64,000 bases of DNA from Pontibacter sp. G13 (GCF_031851795.1 NZ_CP134696.1:4891001-4955000); one strand, 5' to 3'; shown: positions 45,318 to 53,891, counted from the first letter of the stretch. Made by a program: numbers and translations. The notes: generated from the sequence alone by a model not told the origin.

Positions 45318-46039
45318 GACGGATCTTTTTGTGAGAATAATTGAAGGAAGCTCGCCCCAAAGGAGTAGGAGACCGACAAGGTCGCTACCCCCAGCAAGAT
45401 GAGGCCAAGTGGTTCTGGCAAGACACAAGCACCGATGAGACTTCCCATCAGGAGCACCGCAATGTATTGGCCCCGTTTGCTGCGGGATTCTGATCTTTGC
45501 TTGGGCACGATAAACCGGATGGCGATCACATAGGCATACCGCAATATCCCCGGTAGCCAAATCCAGGCGGGCGCAAGTTCCCGCTGCCACAAGATCCATC
45601 CCATTGCCAAGACAAACCATGCATCGGTTTCCTTGTCTAGGAATTCCCCAAACAGAGAGGAAGTATGGAATTTTCGGGCGAGATAGCCGTCAATTCCATC
45701 AAGTGCCAAGACCGCTAGGGCCCAAAATGCGACCTGCCAATCGGTCAGGAATTCATGAAAAATCACCAGTCCTGCCATCGCAATCACACGGCTTCCCGTG
45801 ACCCAATTGGCAGGTCCTGACCATCGGTGGAGAGGTTGCCAATTGGGTCGATTGGAAATGAAAAAGCCCGCGAATGATGCCATTCCCAATAAGATCAAGG
45901 ACCAAGAATCTGGCCTAATCCATGTGATCACAGAGCCACCTAGCATGAGGATCGCATGCGCGAAGACCCAGTTTTGGATCAGGGCAGGTGCTTGGACAAA
46001 CTTCGAAGGGGCCGTGGTGAGGGTTGGTTGATTCATCAT
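45314..46039 (-). CDS. CDP-alcohol phosphatidyltransferase family protein
   Basis: A 241-aa membrane enzyme. The full catalytic signature is visible: Asp114, Asp117, Gly118, Ala121-Arg122, Gly131, Asp135 and Asp139 (LDGIDGYLAR then GEFLDKETD). Members join CDP-diacylglycerol or another CDP-alcohol to an alcohol with loss of CMP. There are about six helices. The start ATGATG at 46039 overlaps the previous stop by 4 bp, and the end overlaps the next gene by 4 bp. In this operon it is the best hint that a polar product is joined to a lipid or phospho-alcohol; the acceptor is unknown. Confidence 0.9.
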   Translation of the reverse strand: MMNQPTLTTAPSKFVQAPALIQNWVFAHAILMLGGSVITWIRPDSWSLILLGMASFAGFFISNRPNWQPLHRWSGPANWVTGSRVIAMAGLVIFHEFLTDWQVAFWALAVLALDGIDGYLARKFHTSSLFGEFLDKETDAWFVLAMGWILWQRELAPAWIWLPGILRYAYVIAIRFIVPKQRSESRSKRGQYIAVLLMGSLIGACVLPEPLGLILLGVATLSVSYSFGASFLQLFSQKDPS

Positions 46040-46866
46040 GATGGTAAGGCTAAAAAGTCCTGATGAAAAACACGCATGGATAATTTCCCTGCTTCCAGTG
46101 CTCCGATCCGGTGGGTGAGCCACAACTGAAAGGCTTCCGAATCCTCAAGAGAGTGGCCCATTTCGCCAATGGCTTCTTCCATGAATCCCAACAGATGAGA
46201 TTGGATGGCTTGGTCTCCAGGCTGGATTTCCCATATACTCGGCGCCTGTAGGAACTGGATCTGGGGATTATTGCGAAGGCGAACAAGCGATTGCTCCCAA
46301 GAATTGCCCATAGACCCACCTCCTGATTGGACTTGGCGCATGTGTTGATGGTACCAGCCGATCACTTTTTCGTCCAAGGGATGAGCTGGGAATACTGCCA
46401 TGTCCAGATAATTGATGGTGGCCAAGAAGGCACAGCCTCGCTCCAAGATCTTTTGGAAAATCGTAATCGCCTCTGATTCTGGCAGGATGTCGATGACTGC
46501 ATTGGCCGTGACTAGATCGCCGGGATTGAGGATGTCCATCCAAGCAGGATCAAGGAGAGAATGATGCTTCCCTTCCACTTGGATATTGGTGGCTTGGAGA
46601 GCCAATTCGATTTTGATTTGCTGGAGGCTCTGGGCCAGCAGTCGTTCATCACGCTCGACAAAACTCCATCGGTGCGGGTATGGGATCTCAGGGTGAAGAT
46701 GGCGGAAATTGGCCCCATAGCCGGACCCCAGATCTATGATATGGGGATCATCAGATTGAGCCAGAAACGCCAGTGCATGCTGGATAAGCCCTTGATCACG
46801 GGCTTCATGGTCAAATCTCCATCGGGCTTCGAGCCAATCGATTTCATAAACAGGAACTCTCGACAT
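46036..46866 (-). CDS. Class I SAM-dependent methyltransferase
   Basis: A 276-aa methyltransferase. Motif I is HIIDLGSGYGANFRHL (about 42-57), followed by an acidic VERDE after strand 2, and DLVTANAVIDILPESE as motif II/III. The substrate cannot be inferred from the domain. The frame is open to 46902, but MSRVPVYEIDWLEARW at 46866 fits the family and leaves a 1-bp gap to the glycosyltransferase. It overlaps the CDP-alcohol enzyme by 4 bp. In the operon it probably methylates the pterin-like or sugar part. Confidence 0.85.
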   Translation of the reverse strand: MSRVPVYEIDWLEARWRFDHEARDQGLIQHALAFLAQSDDPHIIDLGSGYGANFRHLHPEIPYPHRWSFVERDERLLAQSLQQIKIELALQATNIQVEGKHHSLLDPAWMDILNPGDLVTANAVIDILPESEAITIFQKILERGCAFLATINYLDMAVFPAHPLDEKVIGWYHQHMRQVQSGGGSMGNSWEQSLVRLRNNPQIQFLQAPSIWEIQPGDQAIQSHLLGFMEEAIGEMGHSLEDSEAFQLWLTHRIGALEAGKLSMRVFHQDFLALPS

Positions 46867-46867
46867 A

Positions 46868-47872
46868 TCATCTCTCGGGTTGAGGGTATTGGATCTGGGC
46901 AAGCCATTTTTCAGCGCTTTGTTCCCAGCTAGCGTATCGTCTTGGATCTGGAGCAGTTCGCATATTCCTCACAGCTTGTGGGTGTTTGCCCCATTCGCAG
47001 AAGGTTTGGAATAAATCTCCCACTTGTAGCGAGACCGATCCTTGCGTAACGTGATGGGCAGAATATCCACCTGCTAGTACCAAGAGGGGCAACCCCGTTG
47101 ATGCCGCCTCCTGAAGAGCCATTCCAAAAGACTCCATTTCCGAAGTCGATAGATAAAAGTCCGCCTCCGCCAGTTGTTGTGCCCATTCCTCCTGAGAAAT
47201 CGGTGGTTGAATCTTGACGGGTAAGTTCCCATCCCGAATGAGCGCAAGGCATGACGAGGCGTATGGTTCATCAAAATGCGTATGCCCCCAGATTCGTAGA
47301 TCAATTCCAAAATCCGAAGCTCCTGATTCTACCCATTTTTCCAGAAAAGCCTTGAGCCCCTTTCTCGGGACAATATTGGCTGCCATTACCGCTACGAGGC
47401 GAGGAGCAGGTGTAGGGTTTTCAAGTTTGGGAGTAAGGCTCAATCCCGGTTCAACCACGTAGCAAGGCTTATTTGCTCCAAGTCGCTCCAACAGATATCG
47501 CTGCGTAAAGCTACTGGTCGCCATAAAACCGGAAAATGGCTCCACCAAATGCCGCTCGTAGGTTTCGAAGTATTCCACGCCCGAAATTCCTTCAGGCGGC
47601 CAAAGACTCGTCAGATGGTGCACGATCAGGTGGTGACGCCCTTGTTTAGACAATCCAATAGCAGCGGCCTGTTTCATGAACAAGGAATCCCAACCAAACC
47701 AAGATTCGGGGTGTGTAGCAGCAATTTCATGGACGGATTCTGGGTCGATCAGCTTGCAGGTAGCCCCCAGCAACCGGGCGGCAGTCATCAATCGGTGATT
47801 GAAGATATTGCCACCTGAGACAAACTGCTGGGGATCTGGGACGACCCAATATGTGGGAAAAGCTGCCTGCAT
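46868..47872 (-). CDS. Glycosyltransferase family 4-type glycosyltransferase
   Basis: A 334-aa GT-B glycosyltransferase. The C-terminal donor domain has AANIVPRKGLKAFLEKW (about 171-187) and the EX7E-type motif STSEMESFGMALQEAASTGLP (residues about 253-273, Glu and Glu conserved). The N-terminal GGNIFNHRL is typical of GT4 acceptor domains. It uses a nucleotide sugar to glycosylate an acceptor, in the cytosol. It lies between the PTPS homologue (12 bp) and the methyltransferase (1 bp). Cyanobacteria and green sulfur bacteria make pterin glycosides with GT4-type enzymes, which supports a glycosylated pterin here; this is inference. Confidence 0.85.
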   Translation of the reverse strand: MQAAFPTYWVVPDPQQFVSGGNIFNHRLMTAARLLGATCKLIDPESVHEIAATHPESWFGWDSLFMKQAAAIGLSKQGRHHLIVHHLTSLWPPEGISGVEYFETYERHLVEPFSGFMATSSFTQRYLLERLGANKPCYVVEPGLSLTPKLENPTPAPRLVAVMAANIVPRKGLKAFLEKWVESGASDFGIDLRIWGHTHFDEPYASSCLALIRDGNLPVKIQPPISQEEWAQQLAEADFYLSTSEMESFGMALQEAASTGLPLLVLAGGYSAHHVTQGSVSLQVGDLFQTFCEWGKHPQAVRNMRTAPDPRRYASWEQSAEKWLAQIQYPQPER

Positions 47873-47884
47873 CTGTGTGGAGGG

Positions 47885-48268
47885 TTAAGCGGAAACGGGG
47901 CCTTCGTAGGCTGCCCAAGCTACATGGGATTCACCCAGAGTTACTTTGAGACTCCCGGAAAAAGTCTCGGCAACTTTGGCGGAAATTTGCTGATGGATAT
48001 AGTGCGCCAAAAATTCGGTGGAGGTGAGTTTCCCTTCGAATTGGGGCAAATGATCCAAATTTTGGTACCGAAGTGGATCGAGTACTGATTTCAGGATTTC
48101 GTGTGCCAATCCGATGTCCAGAACAATATTGTCTTGGTCCAATTCTTTGGAAAAGAAGGTGGCATCCACAACGTAGGTCGCTCCATGCAATTGCTGGGCG
48201 GGGCCAAATGTGGGACTGGGCAACGAGTGGGCGATCATCACGTGATCGCGAATTTGTACAGAAAACAT
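47885..48268 (-). CDS. 6-Pyruvoyltetrahydropterin synthase/QueD family protein, atypical active site
   Basis: A 127-aa T-fold protein. The family shape is clear: MIAHSL (His14), LHGATYVVDATF (His28), VLDIGLAHEIL, RYQNLDHLPQFEGKLTSTEFLA (Asp72, His73, Glu85) and LGESHVAWAAYEG (Glu113). However, the usual C-x-x-x-H-G-H signature reads A-Q-Q-L-H-G-A: the catalytic cysteine is Ala24 and the third zinc histidine is Ala30. It is therefore probably not a normal QueD or PTPS and may act on a different pterin or pyrimidine intermediate, or with a different metal site. It sits within the ten-gene operon, 12 bp from both neighbours. Confidence 0.85.
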   Translation of the reverse strand: MFSVQIRDHVMIAHSLPSPTFGPAQQLHGATYVVDATFFSKELDQDNIVLDIGLAHEILKSVLDPLRYQNLDHLPQFEGKLTSTEFLAHYIHQQISAKVAETFSGSLKVTLGESHVAWAAYEGPVSA

Positions 48269-48280
48269 ATGTTCAGTAGG

Positions 48281-49270
48281 TCAGGATAATGCTGGATAGG
48301 AGACGCAACAGGCCAATTCATGTATTTCACCTTGTCGCAGTCTTTGGAAAAAATCTGGAAGCTCCTCAAAGGGAATTTCCCGGGTGATATGTGCATCGAA
48401 TACAGGGTCTTTCAATAATTCGAACACGGTTTCTTTTCGTCTGCGAAATCCCCATCTCCCTTGGCGATCGGCGGGTAGATTGCTCACTTGAGAGCTGATG
48501 ATCTTCTTGCGTTTGCTGTGGAAATCACCCCCCAAATTCACCTCAATCCCACGAGTTCCATACCAACTCAATTCCACAATTACGCCTTCATACCCTACTT
48601 GATCGATGGCAGTCTGAAGACCTCCAGAGGCTCCTGTACAGTGAAATGCACAGTCAAACTCCACCTCCGAATCGTGATCCCCCAACAGGAAGAACCCCAT
48701 TTGCTCTGCCATCATTCGGCGTTTGCGTTGGGTTTCTGCGACGTAGACTTCCGTCCCCGGAAACAAGGATGCCAATCGCGCAACCAGTGATCCGATGATA
48801 CCAAATCCCACTACCAGAATCTTATCGCCCGTGGACATGCCTGAATCCCAGATGGCATTGACGGCGGTCTCCAAATTGGAGGCCAACGTAGCTCTACGGG
48901 CTGGAATGCCCTCGGGTACGGGAAAGGCATCACCACTGGCCACCTGGCAAATAGTCTGGTGGGGATGAAGAAGATGGACCATCTGTCCCGAAAGTGGATG
49001 GTCATGGTTGCTTACCTTGCCTACCAATGAGTATCCGTAGGTCATCGGAAATTCGAAGTTCCCTCGCATGTACGGGACGCGCATGTCAGGCTGGATGGAA
49101 GCGGGAACTAATCCTGAACTCACGAGGCGTTCGGTACCGCTACTGATCAGCGATGCCTGAGTCTCAACGGTACAGGGGAGGGTAGGGGATATCTCCAGCG
49201 GAACTTCCGCCAATTCAGAAGATTGGGCATCTAGGTGCCAAAGTGCTTGTGCGATGAGAGAGTTGGACAT
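48281..49270 (-). CDS. Medium-chain dehydrogenase/reductase (BchC-like, zinc ligands absent)
   Basis: A 329-aa MDR-superfamily oxidoreductase. The N-terminal catalytic domain has ASLISSGTERLVSSG where zinc alcohol dehydrogenases have the first zinc cysteine (CGTD). YGYSLVGKV replaces the usual HE region. These are features of the BchC-like, probably zinc-free subgroup. The Rossmann domain has ILVVGFGIIGSLVARL (about 149-164), with TEVYVAETQRKRR after strand 2. It presumably oxidises or reduces a hydroxyl/keto group on the pathway intermediate. The ATG at 49270 is used; an upstream TTG at 49276 is in frame. It lies 12 bp from the PTPS gene and 16 bp from the RibD-C gene. Confidence 0.85.
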   Translation of the reverse strand: MSNSLIAQALWHLDAQSSELAEVPLEISPTLPCTVETQASLISSGTERLVSSGLVPASIQPDMRVPYMRGNFEFPMTYGYSLVGKVSNHDHPLSGQMVHLLHPHQTICQVASGDAFPVPEGIPARRATLASNLETAVNAIWDSGMSTGDKILVVGFGIIGSLVARLASLFPGTEVYVAETQRKRRMMAEQMGFFLLGDHDSEVEFDCAFHCTGASGGLQTAIDQVGYEGVIVELSWYGTRGIEVNLGGDFHSKRKKIISSQVSNLPADRQGRWGFRRRKETVFELLKDPVFDAHITREIPFEELPDFFQRLRQGEIHELACCVSYPALS

Positions 49271-49286
49271 AAGCAATCAAAGGCAT

Positions 49287-50228
49287 TCACGTGGGTTTGC
49301 CGACAAACATGAGGGTGTCTTCCACCGGAACAAATTGGAAGTGCTCGAAGGAGATGGATTCCGCCACCCGATCGATCTGGGGCAATTGGATTGCGCTGAC
49401 GCCAGAACCAAATATCTGTGGGGAAATATGTAACTGGAGAATATCTACGGCACCTGCTTTCAGAAAATTGGAGGTCGTATGTGCGCCTCCTTCGATATAT
49501 ACCAGACAAATTCCCTTGGCATAAAGTGCCTTTAAAATATCGTGGCAGCAAATATATCCGTCCTCGGCAGGCAATTGGACATACTCAAGGTTGATCGTCG
49601 GAGTGTGAGCCTTGGCACTCATCACCAAAACGGGCTCTTCGCATGCCGCAAATAGGCTGCTGTAATCTTCCACCGTCGAGGAAATGACTACACGTCGAGG
49701 ATTCTTGCCCGGAACATGCCGTACAGTCAAAGAAGGCTTGTCGCTCTGAAGTGTCTGCTTGCCGATGAGAATCCCATCACAAATAGCTCGCATCCGATGG
49801 GCGTGGGTAAGGTTACCGGGATTGCCGATCCACTGCGAATCGCCCGTATGGGTGGCGATTTTGCCGTCGAGCGTCTGTGCGAAGTGTGCCACAGATATGG
49901 CCCGTTTCTGGCGATGTGCCTCGATTGGGAGTACACAATACGGTAGATATTCTGCAATCAACTTGACGGATTCGGGGGGCATACTACCAGTATGTACACA
50001 AGAAGCGGAGTATGGACCATCTACGACAAATTGGGGCCAGGCAACCTGTTTGGGCAACGAGGCGCGATCCCAACCTATCATGAATCCTTGCCCGGATGGT
50101 GCGTCTGGAAGGCGATTGAGGTAAATATGGGGGTGTGGATACGTCTGGACACAGATAATCTCGGCAGGACCTCGATCTGCCAACAAATATTCTGTAAGCG
50201 ATAATAACCCATTCCAAATGGTTTCCAT
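49287..50228 (-). CDS. RibD C-terminal (DHFR-like) reductase with novel N-terminal region
   Basis: A 313-aa protein. Residues about 108-313 are a RibD_C/dihydrofolate-reductase-like domain: AISVAHFAQTLDGKIAT, DSQWIGNPGNLTHAHRMRA, CDGILIGKQTLQSDKPSLTVR and the C-terminal IEGGAHTTSNFL. In riboflavin synthesis this domain reduces the ribosyl chain of the GTP-derived pyrimidine with NADPH. The zinc deaminase half of RibD is missing; instead there are about 105 residues without recognisable motif, including GYIC-type cysteines only late. It follows ribA (38 bp) and should act on the RibA product or a derivative. This fits a route that leaves riboflavin synthesis after the first step. Confidence 0.87.
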   Translation of the reverse strand: METIWNGLLSLTEYLLADRGPAEIICVQTYPHPHIYLNRLPDAPSGQGFMIGWDRASLPKQVAWPQFVVDGPYSASCVHTGSMPPESVKLIAEYLPYCVLPIEAHRQKRAISVAHFAQTLDGKIATHTGDSQWIGNPGNLTHAHRMRAICDGILIGKQTLQSDKPSLTVRHVPGKNPRRVVISSTVEDYSSLFAACEEPVLVMSAKAHTPTINLEYVQLPAEDGYICCHDILKALYAKGICLVYIEGGAHTTSNFLKAGAVDILQLHISPQIFGSGVSAIQLPQIDRVAESISFEHFQFVPVEDTLMFVGKPT

Positions 50229-50266
50229 AAGCGTGTGTTGAGAGGTGATGGCGAGGGGGTAGCTGT

Positions 50267-50869
50267 TTAGGAACCCGTATGGGTGGTCGGAAAATTGAGT
50301 AGGTGCCCCATGACCTGACGCTTGGTATCTAGGTAAAAGGCGTTTTCCTTGCGGGCAGGAATGATCAGGGGTACACGCTCCGCAAGTTCGATGGCTGCAT
50401 CGTCAAATGCGTGGAGCTTTTCCGGATTATTGGTCATGAGTCTAATCTTATTCACTCCCAAGTCCTTCAACATGTTTATGGCAATGTCAAACTCTCTACT
50501 GTCCACCTCAAATCCCAACTCCTTGTTGGCGTCGGCAGTATTGAACCCTTGGTCTTGGAGGTTGTAGGCATGGAGCTTGTTGACCAATCCGATTCCACGA
50601 CCTTCTTGGCGTAGATACAGTACTGCACCACCTTGGATGGAGACGGCCTTCATCGCTTCCTGAAGTTGCTCGCCACAGTCGCATCTGACTGACCCAAAAA
50701 CGTCACCAGTCATACATTCCGAGTGGATTCTTACCAACGGAGCTTCTAATTTGGAAAGATCTCCATTCGTCAGGGCCAAGTGTGGCATCTCTTCATTCGA
50801 ATTGGCATAGGCAATCATCTTGAAGGTGCCCCATTGGGTGGGCATCCACGTTTCCGCTAATCTTTTCAT
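50267..50869 (-). CDS. ribA: GTP cyclohydrolase II (RibA family)
   Basis: A 200-aa enzyme opening the imidazole ring of GTP to give 2,5-diamino-6-ribosylamino-pyrimidinone phosphate, formate and pyrophosphate. The zinc cysteines are Cys52, Cys63 and Cys65 (SECMTGDVFGSVRCDCGEQ), followed by YLRQEGRGIGL (85-95), LGFEVDSREFD with the catalytic-type Arg125, and RLMTNNPEK. It is not fused to RibB, unlike the RibBA usual in Bacteroidota, and no ribB, ribE or ribH is nearby, so it is probably a dedicated pathway copy. The frame opens at 50893; MKRLAETWMPTQWG at 50869 is preferred. It is the first gene of the operon. Confidence 0.92.
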   Translation of the reverse strand: MKRLAETWMPTQWGTFKMIAYANSNEEMPHLALTNGDLSKLEAPLVRIHSECMTGDVFGSVRCDCGEQLQEAMKAVSIQGGAVLYLRQEGRGIGLVNKLHAYNLQDQGFNTADANKELGFEVDSREFDIAINMLKDLGVNKIRLMTNNPEKLHAFDDAAIELAERVPLIIPARKENAFYLDTKRQVMGHLLNFPTTHTGS

Positions 50870-51059
50870 GAAATGGCAGATTTGGTAAGGCAATCTTGAA
50901 CTGGAATATTCAATATAATGGAATGGCTATCATTCGACAAATTTGTGCGAAAATACAGGGCCAAATTAGATCCGGGTAGCCAAATATCCAGTTTTCAGAT
51001 TATCGTTGAATATCACAAATATCTCCTGAAACGAGATGACAATCCTTTCTCAAAGCGAT

Positions 51060-51815
51060 TCAGGAGCCTTTCAGTCGGGCATAAATATCTCCGGATGGAT
51101 CGGAATCCTTGAAATTCTCAAGGATCATCTGGATGTGTTCGGTAGGAAGCCAAGATTGGCATTGAAAGCGCTGAGATTCACCAAAAGAATAGTTGTACTC
51201 GTACTCGCCCAACTGATCTAGCAGGCGGATACAACGAATTGCACGGTCATTGAAATAGGAGAAGTATTCGAAGGAAAGACTGGGGAGGGCCGTGCTGAGT
51301 CCCTCAAGCACTTCAACCTCAAAATCTTCCACATCGATCTTGGCAAATTTCGGCAAACCATACTCGGCAATCAGATCATCCAAAGTGACAACTGGGACCT
51401 GAAGTTGCTCTTCCCAATTGAGTTCGAAGGAAGTAGCGTCATTGATGGCATTTCGGAAGCCTTCCCCTGCGAGGGTACTTACCGTGGGAGTCAATGCACT
51501 TACATGAAGGGGAAGGGTGCCTTGAGTTGCACCTACCGCTTTTTCCACCAACGTGAATTGGGGGTTTTTCCCAAATCTCCGCTTGAGATATTTGATGCAG
51601 GCAGGCTGTGGTTCGAGGGCCACAACTTGGGCGCCAAGGGCTAGCCAGGCATGACTTCTATTGCCGAGATGTGAGCCGATATCAAAGGCCAAATCCCCCG
51701 GCTCCAAAAAAGGGCGGTAGAAATTCTTGAGCCTACGATGATTGAAGGGCTTTCCATAGTACATCAGCTGGGATCGGATGATCCCCAGTTGTCTCCGGAT
51801 CGGCAACAGGTCCAT
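51060..51815 (-). CDS. FkbM family methyltransferase
   Basis: A 251-aa SAM-dependent O-methyltransferase of the FkbM type. Motifs are LAFDIGSHLGNRSHAWLALGAQVVALEP (cited as FDIGSHLGNRS, then VVALEPQP), VVTLDDLIAEYG and FAKIDVEDFEVEVLEGL. FkbM enzymes methylate hydroxyls of sugars and secondary metabolites. The frame extends to 51923 through an unconvincing extension; MDLLPIRRQLG at 51815 is the likelier start. It is on the same strand as the ribA operon, 190 bp upstream of it, so it could belong to the same biosynthetic region without being in the tight operon. Confidence 0.85.
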   Translation of the reverse strand: MDLLPIRRQLGIIRSQLMYYGKPFNHRRLKNFYRPFLEPGDLAFDIGSHLGNRSHAWLALGAQVVALEPQPACIKYLKRRFGKNPQFTLVEKAVGATQGTLPLHVSALTPTVSTLAGEGFRNAINDATSFELNWEEQLQVPVVTLDDLIAEYGLPKFAKIDVEDFEVEVLEGLSTALPSLSFEYFSYFNDRAIRCIRLLDQLGEYEYNYSFGESQRFQCQSWLPTEHIQMILENFKDSDPSGDIYARLKGS

Positions 51816-51992
51816 AAAGGTGAAATTAGAAGCTAGGGTGGTCTCCCCGAAGGGCCACCAAGTCACGAAACATGATCCGCATTCCGAATCTAGGGCACTC
51901 TCCAAGATCAATCGCGGCATCAAGGTTAGATTTTCGCAGGGAATAATTTCCTGTGCGAATTCGCCAAGATGGAGTAGGATTGAAAGCGGACC

Positions 51993-52790
51993 CTAGGCGT
52001 CGATTTCGACAAAGTATCCAGTATGCTTTCGAATATTCAGTACACGTCCGTCGTCAAAAATCCAATATTGCCCCTTGATCCCAGCAAGCGTTCCGCTGAC
52101 TTCCGGTACTTTGTCCAGATTCAAGCTCTTGACCTTGGTCGGAAATGCCAATACCGGGTAGGAAATCTCCGTAATGTCGTCATCATCGCTGATCCAGTCC
52201 TGCATGTCCCGAGGCAAGAGCTCCTCCATGCGGGACTTCTCCATCTCTAGATCGATATCCTCGGCCAATACGTTCTTCAGCATTTTCTGCCAATGCGTCT
52301 TGTCCGAAATATGCTCCTTCAAGGCTACTTCCACTTGGCCTGCTTGATAGCGATTTTCGGTTTCGCATAACTTGATGGCCTTCCAAGCGCCTTGGTCTAT
52401 CCAGCGAGTTGGAACCTGAGTATCACGGGTAACCCCCACTTTCAGTCCACTTGCCACTGCCAGATACACTACATGCGGCTGTACGTGATGTGCAAGTTCC
52501 CATTCTGGATCTCGGCCTTCACCTAGGTGCCCTCGGCACAATTCTGGGCGAATGATGCATTCCGAATTCTCTGGAGCACTCACAAAATGCTTGTAGCAAA
52601 ACCCTTGTCCGAAAGACTTCTTGGTCTTGGCTCCACAGATTTTGCAGTGGATATCCCCAGTAAATCTGAGGCTGATCGGCTTACCGATCACAGAGTTCAT
52701 GTCCAATTGGGATTCTCCGAGGTTCAGTTGATAAGCGACTGGATCGCCCAATTCAACAGCCATTTTGCGGAGGTTTCCTGAAATTGTCAT
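51993..52790 (-). CDS. DUF2797 domain-containing protein
   Basis: A 265-aa protein that matches DUF2797 throughout. An N-terminal zinc-finger-like region has HCKICGAKTKKSFGQGFCYKHF (cited as CKICGAKTKKSF, cysteines at about 50, 53 and 65), followed by a GIY-YIG-like part with VVYLAVASGLKVGVTRD and RWIDQGAWKA. The latter resembles the GIY-YIG nuclease fold, but catalytic function is unproven. It precedes FkbM on the same strand and follows aroK. The function is unknown. Confidence 0.9.
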   Translation of the reverse strand: MTISGNLRKMAVELGDPVAYQLNLGESQLDMNSVIGKPISLRFTGDIHCKICGAKTKKSFGQGFCYKHFVSAPENSECIIRPELCRGHLGEGRDPEWELAHHVQPHVVYLAVASGLKVGVTRDTQVPTRWIDQGAWKAIKLCETENRYQAGQVEVALKEHISDKTHWQKMLKNVLAEDIDLEMEKSRMEELLPRDMQDWISDDDDITEISYPVLAFPTKVKSLNLDKVPEVSGTLAGIKGQYWIFDDGRVLNIRKHTGYFVEIDA

Positions 52791-52859
52791 GGAGATGGGA
52801 TGGATGAATGTTTAGGTTTAATCTTCAAGTTACAATCATTCAGAGCGATGAACAAGGAC

Positions 52860-53387
52860 CTAGCTCAAAGATCTTCCCTGAAGAGCCCCTACAATGCCCG
52901 CAACGGTCAATTCTTCATCCGAAAGGACATGATGGGCTTGGAGATAGTAGGGTTCCCGCTTGGTGAGCAATTCTCGAATGAAAGTAGGAAGCTCATCCGC
53001 TGGGACTGCGCTGAGCATTGGCCTTCCCGCCCGTTGTTGGGTCAGCCTTTGGGTCAATATCCCCAACCGCTGGCGAAGATATACGCTGGTTCCGAGGCGA
53101 TTGATCAACGCCATATTGTCTCCATAGCAAGGGGTCCCGCCACCGCAAGAAATCAATCTAGGGGTTTGGGCAGGTTCAGACAGGGCTTCCAAAGCCTCGC
53201 GCTCCATGTCGCGAAAAGCGGATTCGCCCATTTCCTCGAAAATCACAGGCACAGTTTTGCCGACCTTGGCCTCAATCCAGTGGTCGAGATCTACAAACTC
53301 CCAGCCAAGCTGGTTGGCCGCTCGTTTGCCCAAGGAGGTCTTGCCAGAGCCCATGAATCCGATGAGAAATGCAGTTTGGTGGTTCAT
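52860..53387 (-). CDS. aroK: Shikimate kinase
   Basis: A 175-aa P-loop kinase that phosphorylates shikimate at the 3-hydroxyl in aromatic amino acid synthesis. The Walker A is GFMGSGKTSLGK (10-21), the shikimate-binding region is FVDLDHWIEAKVGKTVPVIFEEMGESAFRDMEREAL (cited as DLDHWIE, and GESAFRDME), and RLISCGGGTPCY supplies the GGG motif. The lid arginine is in QQRAGRPML. The gene ends 70 bp before the DUF2797 start; the two may be cotranscribed. Confidence 0.93.
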   Translation of the reverse strand: MNHQTAFLIGFMGSGKTSLGKRAANQLGWEFVDLDHWIEAKVGKTVPVIFEEMGESAFRDMEREALEALSEPAQTPRLISCGGGTPCYGDNMALINRLGTSVYLRQRLGILTQRLTQQRAGRPMLSAVPADELPTFIRELLTKREPYYLQAHHVLSDEELTVAGIVGALQGRSLS

Positions 53388-53411
53388 GAAGGCAAATCTC
53401 GGAAAAATACG

Positions 53412-53738
53412 TCAGGAGAAGTCCCGCTCAAGATGATTTTCTGGAGAATGAATGGGGGATTGGGATGCAAATTGAAGGGTGCCTTCAAGGCCCACCACGA
53501 TTTTGGTAGACGCCGCCCTGCCGCGCCTGTCTCGAAAATCTACGCGGTAGGCTCTCGAAAAACGGCCGAAAATTCCGCCTGAATCCACTGATTGGCGCTC
53601 GATCAATCGGACTCTACCGCCCTGGGCTTGGATGGCTCGGTTGATGTGATCTCTGTCTAAGGAACCACTTGTGACACGGATCACCACCCAAATGAGTATG
53701 GAAGGGATGGCGATGAGGAAGAGCAGGAGGTAAATCAT
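53412..53738 (-). CDS. Small membrane protein, unknown function
   Basis: A 108-aa protein with one N-terminal hydrophobic helix (MIYLLLFLIAIPSILIWVVI, about residues 1-20) and a basic soluble part. I recognise no family. The frame is open from 53819, but MIYLLLFLIAIPS at 53738 starts directly with the membrane segment. It is 24 bp upstream of aroK on the same strand, so it probably leads an aroK transcription unit. Confidence 0.6.
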   Translation of the reverse strand: MIYLLLFLIAIPSILIWVVIRVTSGSLDRDHINRAIQAQGGRVRLIERQSVDSGGIFGRFSRAYRVDFRDRRGRAASTKIVVGLEGTLQFASQSPIHSPENHLERDFS

Positions 53739-53891
53739 GGATATGCTGAGTTGTAAAGTGGGAATTCGATATACGGATGTAGAAAATTTCGAACTCCGAA
53801 TATTTAGACGCTCCACCATGAAAAAGGTTGAATTTGATCAAAGATTTATCAGGGTAATAAAACAGTCATCCTCGATTTTGGGGTTATTTGC

